Below, piece by piece: positions 43,428-52,658 of a DNA stretch of 64,000 nt; within the stretch, counting starts at the first letter, position 1; every line of letters begins with the position of its first letter. The notes under the pieces are model-generated. The model ran no database searches and was not told the origin of the DNA. It was given only the letters and a program-made list of their open reading frames with translations. The stretch is from Candidatus Borrarchaeum weybense (GTDB lineage Archaea; Asgardarchaeota; Sifarchaeia; Borrarchaeales; Borrarchaeaceae), in the NCBI GenBank assembly GCA_019057385.1, contig JAHQJS010000004.1:1070727-1134726 (forward strand). The letters run 5' to 3'. A program made the position numbers and the translations under genes.

Positions 43428-44117
43428 ATGGAAGAAATACACAAAATTCAAACAGGAATTTCCACTTTCGATGAGTTCTCGGGTGGTCTACCAGAAAAAG
43501 CAATTTATCTAATAACCGGAGGGCCTGGAACCGGAAAAACTATTTTTGCGTGTATGTACGCTTATTTTGGTGCACTCAAATTTAACGAGAAAAGCATGAT
43601 TATTACTACATTAGATAGTCGTGAGCATATTCTCCGTTATATGAAAACGTTTGGTTGGGATTTTGAGAAATTAGATAATCTTATTATTAAAGATTTAAGC
43701 AAAATCCCCGCAGCAGAGGATTTTGGAAGTTCAATTCTCTTTAACAGGCTAATGGAAGCGGTCGTTGAAGCTGAGGATGAGGTCGAAAAGGTTAGTAGAA
43801 TTGTACTAGACAGTGCAACCTCAGTCATTTCATTATATACCGATCCCATTAGAGCAAGAAGAGATTTAATTCAATTAACAAACCTGCTAAGACGCACAAA
43901 TGCTACAACTATTATTACGAATGAAGTCATATCTACAGTTCATCAAATGGAAGAATACCTTGTAGATGGCGTTATTAGATTATCACTTATACCAAAAGCT
44001 GATGAGTTCATACGCATGCTTCAAATTTCTAAATTACGCGGTAGCAATCATCCAATGAGACAAATTCCATATAAAATAACTGGAAAAGGTATAGAATTAA
44101 GTAGACAAACTTTGTGA
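43428..44117 (+). CDS. KaiC-like RecA-superfamily ATPase
   Basis: 229 residues, a single KaiC/RadA-type domain. GISTFDEFSGGLPEKAIYLI precedes Walker A GGPGTGKT (residues 31-38), Walker B lies in RIVLDSATSVIS (~123), and the C-terminal SKLRGSNHPMRQIPYKIT is typical of archaeal KaiC-like proteins. The KaiC phosphorylation Ser/Thr pair is not evident. Such single-domain forms act in signalling or motility regulation, with poorly known substrates. GGGGGAT lies just before the ATG. Confidence 0.88.
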   Translation: MEEIHKIQTGISTFDEFSGGLPEKAIYLITGGPGTGKTIFACMYAYFGALKFNEKSMIITTLDSREHILRYMKTFGWDFEKLDNLIIKDLSKIPAAEDFGSSILFNRLMEAVVEAEDEVEKVSRIVLDSATSVISLYTDPIRARRDLIQLTNLLRRTNATTIITNEVISTVHQMEEYLVDGVIRLSLIPKADEFIRMLQISKLRGSNHPMRQIPYKITGKGIELSRQTL

Positions 44118-44212
44118 GTTTCGTTCATTGCTAAGTGTAAACTATATTCAGAGTGTTTTGTTTTTCTATTAAGTTCTATTATTTGAATTGTACGAGAGAT
44201 TATGTGACAATA

Positions 44213-45340
44213 ATGGTAACCAGAGTCGCTTTCTATCTCAGTGCTCATGGTTTTGGTCATGCAACACGAATGATAGCCATTATTAAAGAGTTATTGTTCC
44301 AAACAGATTTAGAAATATTCGTTAAAACAAATGTTCCAAAATGGCTTTTTCTAAATTCAATAACTAAGAGAAATAAAGATAGAATAAAAATCGTACCACA
44401 AGAATGTGATGTAGGTGTAATATATACCTCAGGTTTTCTTATAGATACTTTAGAAACCTCAAAGGTTATTCGACAAATGGTTGCTTACGAAAAAACGTTT
44501 CTAAATAATGAATCTCAATTTTGTCAAAATAAGAATATTAAACTCATTATATGCGATATTCCTCCTTTACCTTTTCTGATAGCTGACAAATCAAATATAC
44601 CTAGCGTAGGAATTAGTAATTTCAATTGGTATGACATCTATGATTACCTATATCAAAAAGAAAAACAGAAAGACTTTTTAAACGTAGTAAGAAAAATTTC
44701 GTCTTATTATGAACTGGCAGACTTATTGTTAGAGCTTCCTTTTGCAACTTCAAATAAAACCTTTACTGAAAAAAAAGCAGTACCTTTAGTTGTCAGGAAG
44801 AAAACGCGGAAACTTGCTGAAATCAGAAAAAATCTCAGTATTGCACCTCAGCAAAAGCTTATATTTGTATCCTTGGGTTGGCATGAATTCAAAGAAGCAG
44901 TTAGAAAGATGTTTTCTGATGTAGCATCCCTAAAAAACTCAAATACTGTGTTTTTACTCAGTTCAAATCTACGAAAATTTTCTGAACCTAAGAATTATTT
45001 TCGATTTCTACCCTTTGAAGATCCTAATTCACAGGATTATATAGCCGCATGTGATCTTGTGGTATCAAAACTTGGATACGGTATCGTTAGTGAGTGTGTT
45101 GCAAATAAAATACCCATGATTTATACGATTCGTCCTAACTATATCGAAGATATATTAATGGGTAGAAAACTGGATACCTTTAAAATGTCAAAATTTTTAC
45201 CATCTGATCAATTCCTTAACGGTGATTGGTTTTATATGATCGATGAAGCAATAAAACTAAAAGAAATCTCGCAAACCGTTAATATTGACTTAAATGGTGC
45301 TGAAAGATGCAGTAAGTATTTATTACGATACTTAGAATAA
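44213..45340 (+). CDS. Glycosyltransferase-like protein (arabinokinase N-domain/GT28 type)
   Basis: About 375 residues. It opens with RVAFYLSAHGFGHATRMIAI, the Gly/His motif shared by MurG-like enzymes and the N-terminal domain of plant L-arabinokinase. The second Rossmann domain has LIFVSLGWHEFKEAV, RFLPFEDPNSQDYIAACDLV and KLGYGIVSECVANKIPMIYT, the nucleotide-sugar pocket. Likely acts on a nucleotide sugar; acceptor unknown. The ATG at 44213 begins at the conserved core; earlier in-frame codons back to 44153 encode residues that do not fit. It lies between KaiC-like and DUF99 genes, each with its own spacing. Confidence 0.75.
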   Translation: MVTRVAFYLSAHGFGHATRMIAIIKELLFQTDLEIFVKTNVPKWLFLNSITKRNKDRIKIVPQECDVGVIYTSGFLIDTLETSKVIRQMVAYEKTFLNNESQFCQNKNIKLIICDIPPLPFLIADKSNIPSVGISNFNWYDIYDYLYQKEKQKDFLNVVRKISSYYELADLLLELPFATSNKTFTEKKAVPLVVRKKTRKLAEIRKNLSIAPQQKLIFVSLGWHEFKEAVRKMFSDVASLKNSNTVFLLSSNLRKFSEPKNYFRFLPFEDPNSQDYIAACDLVVSKLGYGIVSECVANKIPMIYTIRPNYIEDILMGRKLDTFKMSKFLPSDQFLNGDWFYMIDEAIKLKEISQTVNIDLNGAERCSKYLLRYLE

Positions 45341-45382
45341 TTTAGTGAAAAACCTTTTAAGATTGTCATATAAGGCGGTTTT

Positions 45383-45982
45383 ATGTCTCTTAGGTTGCAT
45401 AAAAAGGGATTAAGAGTTTTAGGCTTTGCAGAAAGTTTCGTTAAAGAAACTTCTTCTCGATCTGTGTTTACTGGTGTTGTGATGAGAGGTGATCAATTTC
45501 TAATTGATGGGTTTGGAATGACTACGCTAACTGTCGGAGGAATGGATGCTACTGAAGGCGTATTGAGACTTTTTAAGCAATTAAATAGAACTGATATCAA
45601 TATTTTAATGATGAATGGATGTATCATCAGCTGGTACAATGTAATCGATTTAGAAGAAGTCTTTACAACATTAGAAATCCCTCTGGTTTGTATAACTTAC
45701 GAAGAGTCAGAAGGATTAGAGAAATACTTCAAAGATAATTTTGAAGACTGGGAAAAACGTATTGAGATCTACAAGAAAAACGGTCCCCGAGACGAAATAA
45801 AACTACATACTGAGCATTTAATTTATACTCGTGTTTACGGAATGGAACCAAAAGAAACACAGATTATTCTTGATCGATTTACGCTTCAAGGTGCAGTTCC
45901 TGAGCCACTAAGAGTGGCACGTCTTCTAGCACGCGCATTACTTAAAAGCGAGTTTTCTGAATTCACTGTTACAACAATCTAA
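45383..45982 (+). CDS. DUF99 family protein
   Basis: 199 residues, the normal length for DUF99 (PF01949), an archaeal family related in fold to endonuclease V. Typical segments: GLRVLGFAESFVKETSSRSVFTG, VVMRGDQFLIDGFGMTTLTVGGMDAT, ILMMNGCIISWYNVIDLEEV, IPLVCITYEESEGLE and PEPLRVARLLARAL. An acidic catalytic set like that of EndoV is partly suggested by DGFGM and DATEG. Function unproven. AAGGCGG precedes the ATG by five bases. Confidence 0.9.
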   Translation: MSLRLHKKGLRVLGFAESFVKETSSRSVFTGVVMRGDQFLIDGFGMTTLTVGGMDATEGVLRLFKQLNRTDINILMMNGCIISWYNVIDLEEVFTTLEIPLVCITYEESEGLEKYFKDNFEDWEKRIEIYKKNGPRDEIKLHTEHLIYTRVYGMEPKETQIILDRFTLQGAVPEPLRVARLLARALLKSEFSEFTVTTI

Positions 45983-46012
45983 GAATATCTGAGTTTATAT
46001 GCAGGTAGTAGT

Positions 46013-47236
46013 TTAACTAACCGTTAATGTGAAGTCTTTTGAAGCATCTGGTTTTATGAAAGGCTTACGCGCTAGTTCGACCATCAAACCACCGAAAGGA
46101 ATAAGAATATCGGTCATTGTTCGGAAGAAGTCCCAAGCACTTCCTTTCTTCTTTGTTACTACTTTAGACATAATTTTAACTTGTCCTTTGACGATATCTG
46201 CTTTAGTTTTTTCAGCATTAATCTTAAATTTTAGTTCCGAAAATTCCCCAGGTTCTACATTTATTGCTGTTTTTGTGGGCTCTATAAGAGCTTTTTTGAG
46301 ATTCATTGAGAAAGAGAGTTCGACGGTCTCATCGGGACTTCCATTGGAGATCAGAAAACTGACGCAGTTATCTACGCCATTCCTTTTAATTCCGTTGTTT
46401 ATTGGGCCGATGACTTCTACAATGGGTTTTAATTGCATTACATCGCCGTATTTCTCATTTTTCGCAAATTTATTGAGGAGATATTTGATCTTTGCTTCTT
46501 TTTCTGGGAGAAGCCGCTGTGGCGGTGTTTGCAAAGGTAAATCTCGTTTCTTCTTAACTAGTTGCTGCAACTTACGGCAATACTCAAGATTTTTTGTATC
46601 GTTCTTCAAGACAGCAATTCTCTCACATTGTTGCAAAGTCTGTTCCGCTTCATCGTATTGTCCTTGAGCGCCTTGAAGATACGCAAGTGCATATAAAGCA
46701 TCAATATTCTCAGGATTATACTCAAGTGCCTTCTTGAAATAATCGATAGAATTTGGGTATCTTTCCATTGACTTATAAAGTCGTGCAACATTATAATACA
46801 AGCTAGTATTTGGGGCAAGTTTGATTGCTTCGTTATAAAATTCTATACCTGTCTGTAAATCCCCAAATGCTGTAGCCGCATCTCCTGCTTGTTCATAAAG
46901 CATTGCAAGCTTTTTTGTATTCTGTTTGTCTTCTAACTCAATTGCAGTACGAAAAAATTTGAGGGCTCTATGAGGCTCGCCTGTCTCCTTACAAGATTCT
47001 GCAAGTCGTTTATAGTCAAGACCATAAAAAGATGTAGGGTTTATAGAAAGTGCACGATCTAGAGATACTTTTGCAGACTCATAGTCTTTTTGTTCGTAAA
47101 GGGAGTAGCCAAGATAACGAAGAGCAAGTGCGTTTTTTGGATCATTTGCCAGTACCGCTTCAAAGTTTTTTTGGGCATTCTTGAAATCACGAGACTTAAA
47201 CAGTTGTACTCCCGTTTCAAAATTATTACTTGCCAT
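46013..47236 (-). CDS. TPR protein with C-terminal beta-sandwich
   Basis: About 407 residues. Six to seven tandem TPRs fill residues 1-225: KNAQKNFEAVLANDPKNALALR, SAKVSLDRALSINPTSFYGL, RALKFFRTAIELE, GIEFYNEAIKLAPNTSLYY, NSIDYFKKALEYNPENIDAL, EAEQTLQQCERIA. After a basic linker, residues ~270-405 are a sandwich-like domain (ETVELSFSMNLKKALIEPT, VEPGEFSELKFKINAEKT) resembling CARDB. The start is at ATG 47236 or GTG 47245. A scaffold for protein assembly is the usual role of such TPR arrays. Confidence 0.85.
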   Translation of the reverse strand: MASNNFETGVQLFKSRDFKNAQKNFEAVLANDPKNALALRYLGYSLYEQKDYESAKVSLDRALSINPTSFYGLDYKRLAESCKETGEPHRALKFFRTAIELEDKQNTKKLAMLYEQAGDAATAFGDLQTGIEFYNEAIKLAPNTSLYYNVARLYKSMERYPNSIDYFKKALEYNPENIDALYALAYLQGAQGQYDEAEQTLQQCERIAVLKNDTKNLEYCRKLQQLVKKKRDLPLQTPPQRLLPEKEAKIKYLLNKFAKNEKYGDVMQLKPIVEVIGPINNGIKRNGVDNCVSFLISNGSPDETVELSFSMNLKKALIEPTKTAINVEPGEFSELKFKINAEKTKADIVKGQVKIMSKVVTKKKGSAWDFFRTMTDILIPFGGLMVELARKPFIKPDASKDFTLTVS

Positions 47237-47477
47237 TTTTTCCACACATCTCTACAAGAATCCCCACATTCATTACTCAAATATATTTTGATTCAAACTG
47301 CAGCGTTCTAAGATCGTCTATCTTTAAGACAGACATACTTTTTAATGAACAGAAGTGGAAAAACTAACAGAACCTAAACTTTCAAGTTTTATAAAAAATT
47401 AGTTCAACTAGTGCTGGGTTTAATATCAAGAAAAAACTAAAAAAATGTAAATTTAAAAAAATCAGGTCACTATTCTG

Positions 47478-47531
47478 TTATTTCTTTGCTTTAGTAGTTT
47501 TTTTGGCACCAGTTTTTTTCTTTTTTGGCAT
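47478..47531 (-). CDS. 17-residue Lys-rich peptide
   Basis: ATG at 47529-47531 follows GAGGT by seven bases and opens MPKKKKTGAKKTTKAKK, stop TAA at 47478-47480. Ten of 17 residues are Lys; there are no acidic residues. It lies 58 bases downstream of the stop of the 37-residue Asp-rich protein gene on the same strand and may share its transcript. The sequence resembles lysine-rich histone-tail or ribosomal-protein ends, but is encoded alone. The ribosome site and the company of another tiny charged gene are the support; translation is unproven. The rest of 47237-47477 shows nothing. Confidence 0.5.
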   Translation of the reverse strand: MPKKKKTGAKKTTKAKK

Positions 47532-47589
47532 ATTTATTACCTCTGTTTTTTATTTTATTTTATTTTCTCAAATAGTGTTGAGGCTAAAG

Positions 47590-47703
<114 letters not shown>

Positions 47704-47784
47704 ACAGAACTCCTCCTATTCAAGTGTTAATTTCTTAATTGATTCTGTAAGTTCTTTAATTTCTATGTGAGAAAATCCTTAGAT

Positions 47785-47806
47785 GTAAACCATAAATAAA
47801 TTTTTA
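47785..47806 (-). promoter_or_regulatory. Shared promoter element, copy 1
   Basis: On the minus strand the site reads TAAAAATTTATTTATGGTTTAC, about 82-103 bases upstream of the 37-residue gene. It matches copies before the other two tiny acidic genes at 16 or more of 22 positions, including TAAAAAT and TTTATG. It includes a TATA-like core; the shared flanks suggest a common activator or initiation signal. Confidence 0.55.
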
Positions 47807-48000
47807 TTCGGTTAAAGTTATTTCTTGTAACCGCGTAGAATAAAATCAAGCCCTTTATGGTTAAAATTCTCTTATGTGTTTAAGAAACAAAAGTTAATCA
47901 TTATCCTTTCAGGGAATTGAAATTAAAGGAACAGCTCGTTGTTATTTCTCAACTTGAAAATAGTCACTTAATGATAAAACATGAAATTTTACTAAATTTA

Positions 48001-48165
48001 CTATTCGTCATCGTCCCAATAGTCTTCGTCTTCCCATTCTTCGCCGTCGCCATCCCATTTTTCGTCATCGTCCCAATAGTCCTCGTCTTCCCATTCTTCG
48101 TCATAACCGATATCGTTGTCATCCCAGTACTTCACTTTTTTCTTTTTCAGGCCATTCCATTTCAT
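48001..48165 (-). CDS. Tiny Lys-head/acidic-Trp-tail protein, 54 aa
   Basis: ATG at 48163-48165, stop TAG at 48001-48003; GGGGTGA lies six bases upstream. The head MKWNGLKKKKVKYW is basic; the remaining 40 residues are Asp/Glu with regularly spaced Trp and Tyr. The unit EEWEDEDYWDDDE occurs twice (residues 23-35 and 42-54) and arose by a 57-base in-frame duplication (39 bases with one change). Net charge is strongly negative and there are no cysteines. Same plan as the 37- and 45-residue proteins. Presumably disordered alone; function unknown. The C-terminal acidic/Trp end loosely recalls the EDWGE end of LysW carriers, without the LysW zinc site. Confidence 0.7.
   Translation of the reverse strand: MKWNGLKKKKVKYWDDNDIGYDEEWEDEDYWDDDEKWDGDGEEWEDEDYWDDDE
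48004..48099. repeat. 39-base tandem coding repeat inside tiny gene
   Basis: Bases 48004-48042 and 48061-48099 differ at a single position (synonymous), 57 bases apart. The near-identity at the DNA level indicates a recent duplication or selection for repeat number. Confidence 0.85.
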
Positions 48166-48240
48166 AAGAAATCACCCCAAAATTTGATTATTCTTAAAAT
48201 CATTGTAGTCATTTAGTTGTAAACGAGTAGATCAGTGATT

Positions 48241-48262
48241 TTAATTCATAAAAAAATTTTTA
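48241..48262 (-). promoter_or_regulatory. Shared promoter element, copy 2
   Basis: On the minus strand TAAAAATTTTTTTATGAATTAA, about 76-97 bases upstream of the 54-residue gene. Same core (TAAAAAT then TTTATG, then TTA) as the elements before the other two tiny acidic protein genes. The long AT-rich stretch 48263-48527 beyond it shows no gene. Confidence 0.55.
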
Positions 48263-48527
48263 CAAGATCAAAATGATCTCTAGTTACTATTTAGTATAAA
48301 ATCGTATCTCTTTTTTATGGAATGAGCTCCTTTGTTTATAAGACAAAGACGAACAAAAGTTTCTTTTATGACTGTGAATACAAAGCAAAAGAAACGGGTA
48401 TTACTTTATCTGAAAATAGTCACTAAGTAAAATGTTATTAACTTAGTTTTGTATCTCCTCAAATATGATATTACTGTTTTCACCTAATTAATTTGTGAAA
48501 TATTTACAATTAGATTTGTCCTCAAGT

Positions 48528-49319
48528 CTAATCAACAATTGACACAATTGGCATTTTACTTTGAATCTGTATTACCTTTTTGCATTCATTGATAGCTCTG
48601 AGCGCTTTCCTGTATATTTTCATTAAATCAATTTTGTATACTTTTTTCAAAAAGAAAAATGTTTCTTTTGTATGAATAAACCTGATTTTAATTTCGTTAA
48701 ATGAATACTTGGCCTTAAGTGCACTTACAGAAGACTCTTTTAATTGTTGTATGAGTTTTTTGCAGGCAAGTTCAATAGAAGTAAATTCTTTTGTACGTAT
48801 GTCTTTTATTGCTTCTAATAGTTCAAGAGCTATCTTGTCTTCTATTTTAATTCTTGGAATAATAATAGTCTCTCCACCAAGTTTTTGTATGGCATCCACG
48901 AACCTACGTGGGCTAATTATCTTACTTCCTTGTGGAAGTAATCTTCTAAAGCTTATTTGAGGCCACAAATAAATATTTCTGGTTAGTTTTAAATATGGTG
49001 ATCTTCTAAGCAATCGACTAACATGTTTTCGCATTCGAACGGAACTCTCTTCTGAAGGAAAGGAATACGCGACTAAAATAAGACTCCCAAGCTGAAAATT
49101 GTTCTGAGTAATTCGTATTCTTTCAATTTCTCTTTGTTTTTTAAGAGGAATACAAGGTACTCTATGGGTGCTTAAATACCTTTTAACACGATTTACCGAA
49201 CTTGATGGCAATTTCCACAAATTTCGCATGATTTTTTCGCATCCAAAGCTCTTTAAACTGTTAAAAAGTTCTTTTTTATGTTTAAATTCTTTAGAGAAGC
49301 GAAAAATTATATAGAACAC
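48528..49319 (-). CDS. Unknown basic protein, 263 aa
   Basis: Up to 263 residues from GTG 49319; an internal ATG at residue 31 (MRNLWKLPSSSVNRVKRYL) is another possible start. The central portion LGSLILVAYSFPSEESSVRM then RKHVSRLLRRSPYLKLTRNIY reads like a ferredoxin-like fold of the Cas2/PaaX-C type: a strand, then an Arg-rich helix, then strand with NIYLWP. The C-terminal third is Lys-rich helix. No cas genes or repeats are nearby. Codon use is like the surroundings. I do not assign a function. Confidence 0.6.
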   Translation of the reverse strand: MFYIIFRFSKEFKHKKELFNSLKSFGCEKIMRNLWKLPSSSVNRVKRYLSTHRVPCIPLKKQREIERIRITQNNFQLGSLILVAYSFPSEESSVRMRKHVSRLLRRSPYLKLTRNIYLWPQISFRRLLPQGSKIISPRRFVDAIQKLGGETIIIPRIKIEDKIALELLEAIKDIRTKEFTSIELACKKLIQQLKESSVSALKAKYSFNEIKIRFIHTKETFFFLKKVYKIDLMKIYRKALRAINECKKVIQIQSKMPIVSIVD

Positions 49320-49621
49320 TCTTTTCCACCATTATCCTATATTTTACTAGAAAAGGAGTCAATTGTAACTTCATGTTGGATTGAATGTGGAAACTCATTA
49401 CTATAAGCCAATTTTGTATAATATAAAGCTTTGTGTAACAAATACTTCAAGATAATTTATTAATTCCTTTAATACTGAAATCAATTATGCAGTAATATGA
49501 AAATGTTTTTAAGAAAATGCGTGTAAAGGAATAATGCATCCCTGCTTTTCAAAATGCTTCTCCTGAACTGAAAGAGCAATCAGTATTATTCTGCTTTGTC
49601 TTTTTAACTTGGTGGATTATC
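49320..49621. other. Intergenic region between divergent genes
   Basis: AT-rich promoter space for the 263-residue gene and the helicase gene. No RNA, repeat or small gene recognised. Confidence 0.4.
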
Positions 49622-52237
49622 TTGAAATCAAAATACAAGATTTTTTTAACAGATGTCCCAAAAAAAGATCTTACATTACAGTTAGTTTCCTTGCCAATTA
49701 AGAAAAAATATAATGGAATACAAGCCCAAAATGAAGTTTTTGTTGAATTTCATAGGGAAAACGGGAGACTTCGTCCTATTAGATTCTGGAAAATACAAAA
49801 GAACAAAGAAAAATATTTTAAACCGAGAGAATTCATTGATATATTAAATAACAGTCAGTTGATCTATATAAATGATGGTCTTGCTTCATTGTTCAAAGAA
49901 GACTTATTAGCTATGTTTCAGGACTTTCAAATCGATACGAAAAAAGTAATTACATGTAAGACGTGTCCTTTTTGTTTGATTCATGGATTGATAACAATCG
50001 ACAAAGATTCTGATCTCTCTTATTTTAGACACGACAAAGAGCAAAAAATTTGTTATAGATGCGCGAAATTGGAATTACTTGACGAATTCTATCAACGAGG
50101 CGCAGTTTTAAACAATAAGATGAAAAAAGCGATATTTCGGACGTTATCAAAAACAAAAAATGTAGATCATTTAATAAAACTCTTTACTGATGAAATTGAT
50201 CCAACAAAGCATCCCGAATTAACTTTCTTCGATGAGATTTTATGTGAAGATACGGAAGCAACATTAACCCCTCTAATAGATAGCTTGAGCATTCCAGATA
50301 CTTTGAAGAAAGTACTAAAAACAAATGGCATTATCAGACTTCTTCCAATACAAAAACAAGCAATCGATGAGGGGCTTCTAAATAATCAAGATTTGCTCGT
50401 TGTTTCAGCTACGACTACTGGAAAAACACTAATTGGCGAACTTGCTGGTGTCACTAAAAGTATAATGAATGAAAACAAAAAAACGGTGTTTTTAGTCCCA
50501 CTGGTTGCGTTAGCTAATCAAAAGTACACAGAGTTCCAAGAGAAGTATAGTCCTATTGGATTAAAAACAGCGATTCGCGTTGGAATGTCAAAAATTGATG
50601 TCGGGGACGAAGAACTTGTAATTGTTGATAGCAAAGTAACTGATGCTAATATCGTAGTGGGAACTTATGAAGCGTTCGATTTCTTACTCAGATCGGGAAA
50701 AAGAAAGGATATAGGTGACATTGGCACGCTTATAATTGATGAGATCCAATTATTAGCGGATCCAGAGCGTGGCGTGGAATTAGATGGGCTCATAGGTCGA
50801 ATAAGGTCTTTATTCCCTGAAGCTCAATTAATCTGTCTTTCAGCTACTGTTGGAAACCCCCAAATCCTCGCTGAAAAACTACAAGTAAAGTTACTAACGT
50901 ATGAGAAAAGACCTGTGCCACTAGAAAGACATTTAATTCTAGCAAAAGATGAAAATCGCAAACTTTCTATCTTAGCCAAGCTTATAAGACGTGAGTTCAA
51001 ACAAAAAAGTAGTTTTGGTTACAAAGGACAATCTATTGTTTTTACTTTTTCAAGAAGGCGTTGTAAGGATCTTGCCAAAAACTTACAAAGACGAGGGATA
51101 AATGCGATACCATATCATGCGGGATTAACTTATCCTCAAAGAAAACGGGTAGAAACTGACTTTTTGCAAGGACAATATTCAGCAGTTATAACTACTGCAG
51201 CCTTGGCAGCAGGAGTAGATTTTCCTGCATCTCAAGTAATCTTTGAATCCTTATCCATGGGGATCAATTGGCTTACTGTAGCCGAATTTCATCAGATGAG
51301 TGGTCGAGCAGGGCGCTTGAACCGTCATGATCGGGGTAAAGTAGTCCTAATGACGGCACCCGGATTGAAATATAATTACAAACAGAAAAAAACCGAAGAC
51401 CAAATAGCTATAGAATTATTAGAAGGCAAAATAGAAGAAGTTTCCGTAACCGCTGATACAAATAACTCAGCAGAACAATTATTAGCTAGCATTTCCTCAT
51501 TTGGAGATATCTCTGTAACCGAGCTAAAGGCACACCATGATATTTTGTTAGCTTCTTCAGATGAATTTGAGGAATTATTAAGAACCTTGAGAGATACAGA
51601 TTTAATTTCAATAGATAATGAAAATATCAAGGCAACTCCTTTTGGAACAGCAGTTTCTGAGTCCTTTCTATCACCAGAAATTGCTGTTTTAGTTAAAAAA
51701 CAAATTTTAGAAGAAGATGCAGATCCACTTAACATAGCGATAAAACTAGAACCTTTCGAGCAAGTGTATCATTCTAATAAACTTCAGGCTGAGTTAAATC
51801 GAATTTACAGAACACATTTTCCCACAAAGTTCTTGTCTGGTGCGATTTTTGATGTAGCTGATTTCAAGAGTATTAAAGCGAAAAGAAAATTAGAGAATTG
51901 GATAATAGAACTGTTTGCTCGATGGATGTTTGAATTCTTCGATTGTAAATGCGAAGAATCACCATATTGCGAGTGTGTTCAAATTAAACTCGCCAATAAG
52001 ATTGTTAAAATGAGACAAGAAGGCAAAAAACTTCATCAGATAACGTACGTTTTCAATGATGTTTATGAGTTGTTTATATATCCTGGTGATCTCTTCAAGT
52101 GGCTTGATACGCTTGTCCACAATCTTCGAGCTGTAAAAAGAATTGCACACATACTTAAGATTAATGAAATGGTTGAGATTATTGAAATGTTAATCAATTC
52201 AATTGAATGTGGAACATCACAATTTCTAAAAAAGTAA
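49622..52237 (+). CDS. Ski2-like superfamily 2 helicase with N-terminal zinc site
   Basis: 871 residues, TTG start with GGTGG seven bases upstream. An N-terminal ~220-residue extension includes CKTCPFCLIHG and, later, CYRCAKLEL, a four/five-Cys zinc site. The helicase core follows: Walker A ATTTGKTLIGELAG (in place of the usual TGSGKT), DEIQLL as motif II, LSATVGN (III), YHAGLTYPQRKRVE, TAALAAGVDFPA (V) and QMSGRAGRLNRHDRG (VI). A winged-helix and ratchet-like C-terminal region follows, with a further Cys cluster CKCEESPYCECV. Hel308/Ski2-like; likely acts on DNA or RNA forks. DEIQ instead of DE(C/A)H and the zinc head make it a distinct archaeal subgroup. Confidence 0.9.
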   Translation: MKSKYKIFLTDVPKKDLTLQLVSLPIKKKYNGIQAQNEVFVEFHRENGRLRPIRFWKIQKNKEKYFKPREFIDILNNSQLIYINDGLASLFKEDLLAMFQDFQIDTKKVITCKTCPFCLIHGLITIDKDSDLSYFRHDKEQKICYRCAKLELLDEFYQRGAVLNNKMKKAIFRTLSKTKNVDHLIKLFTDEIDPTKHPELTFFDEILCEDTEATLTPLIDSLSIPDTLKKVLKTNGIIRLLPIQKQAIDEGLLNNQDLLVVSATTTGKTLIGELAGVTKSIMNENKKTVFLVPLVALANQKYTEFQEKYSPIGLKTAIRVGMSKIDVGDEELVIVDSKVTDANIVVGTYEAFDFLLRSGKRKDIGDIGTLIIDEIQLLADPERGVELDGLIGRIRSLFPEAQLICLSATVGNPQILAEKLQVKLLTYEKRPVPLERHLILAKDENRKLSILAKLIRREFKQKSSFGYKGQSIVFTFSRRRCKDLAKNLQRRGINAIPYHAGLTYPQRKRVETDFLQGQYSAVITTAALAAGVDFPASQVIFESLSMGINWLTVAEFHQMSGRAGRLNRHDRGKVVLMTAPGLKYNYKQKKTEDQIAIELLEGKIEEVSVTADTNNSAEQLLASISSFGDISVTELKAHHDILLASSDEFEELLRTLRDTDLISIDNENIKATPFGTAVSESFLSPEIAVLVKKQILEEDADPLNIAIKLEPFEQVYHSNKLQAELNRIYRTHFPTKFLSGAIFDVADFKSIKAKRKLENWIIELFARWMFEFFDCKCEESPYCECVQIKLANKIVKMRQEGKKLHQITYVFNDVYELFIYPGDLFKWLDTLVHNLRAVKRIAHILKINEMVEIIEMLINSIECGTSQFLKK

Positions 52238-52252
52238 ATGTTATACCATGAA

Positions 52253-52414
52253 ATGGCAATCTTAGTTCACAAGTTGAACTCTCAAGGATGTTTTGTTCTT
52301 AAGAAAAAAGAAGAATTTATAGCATGCGTTTTGTGTGCGTATAAATTAGCTGAAGCCGCATCAGAACAAGTACAGGAAGCAATAAACATCGAAAAATCAA
52401 TGATTAAATATTAA
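52253..52414 (+). CDS. Possible small protein, 53 aa
   Basis: ATG at 52253, 15 bases after the helicase stop; TAA at 52412-52414. The peptide starts MAILVHKLNSQGCFVLKKKE, continues EFIACVLCAYKLAEAASEQV and ends in amphipathic helix. It has a C-x2-C near residue 25 and no recognised family. The ribosome site is weak. The close position behind the helicase and the sensible composition are the only support. The remainder up to 52658 contains only the promoter of the RDD gene. Confidence 0.4.
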   Translation: MAILVHKLNSQGCFVLKKKEEFIACVLCAYKLAEAASEQVQEAINIEKSMIKY

Positions 52415-52658
52415 TTACTTCTCACGATCCGACTGGTTAATTTTAAGAAAGTAAAACTATCTGAAATGTTTCAGCCAAGTCTTTCAGAGTTTGATTGCGT
52501 TTTTTTTTAAAAAACGGTTAACTTCTTTTTTTCTTACATTTTTCCCTTGCTCATAGAGTCTTAGAATGGCATCAATTTATATATTATGGTTGATTTTTAG
52601 AATATATAGTCTTTTTAGTAACAAAATGAAAACATAATTTTGAATTGGAGTAGATGAT

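Larger units (their letters stand above)
47955..48424. repeat. 14-base direct repeats flanking the 54-residue gene
   Basis: TGAAAATAGTCACT occurs at 47955-47968 and again at 48411-48424 in the same orientation, bracketing the tiny gene at 48001-48165 and its promoter. Could mark an old insertion or recombination unit, or be a binding site; chance is not excluded in AT-rich DNA. Confidence 0.35.

Noticed and set aside
46029..46667. 212-codon plus-strand ORF
   Set aside because: Antisense shadow of the TPR protein, Phe/Ser-rich as expected for a reverse reading of charged helices.
48528..49319. Annotating the basic protein as Cas2 or part of a CRISPR system
   Set aside because: No repeat array or other cas gene in the window, and the resemblance is limited to a short stretch.
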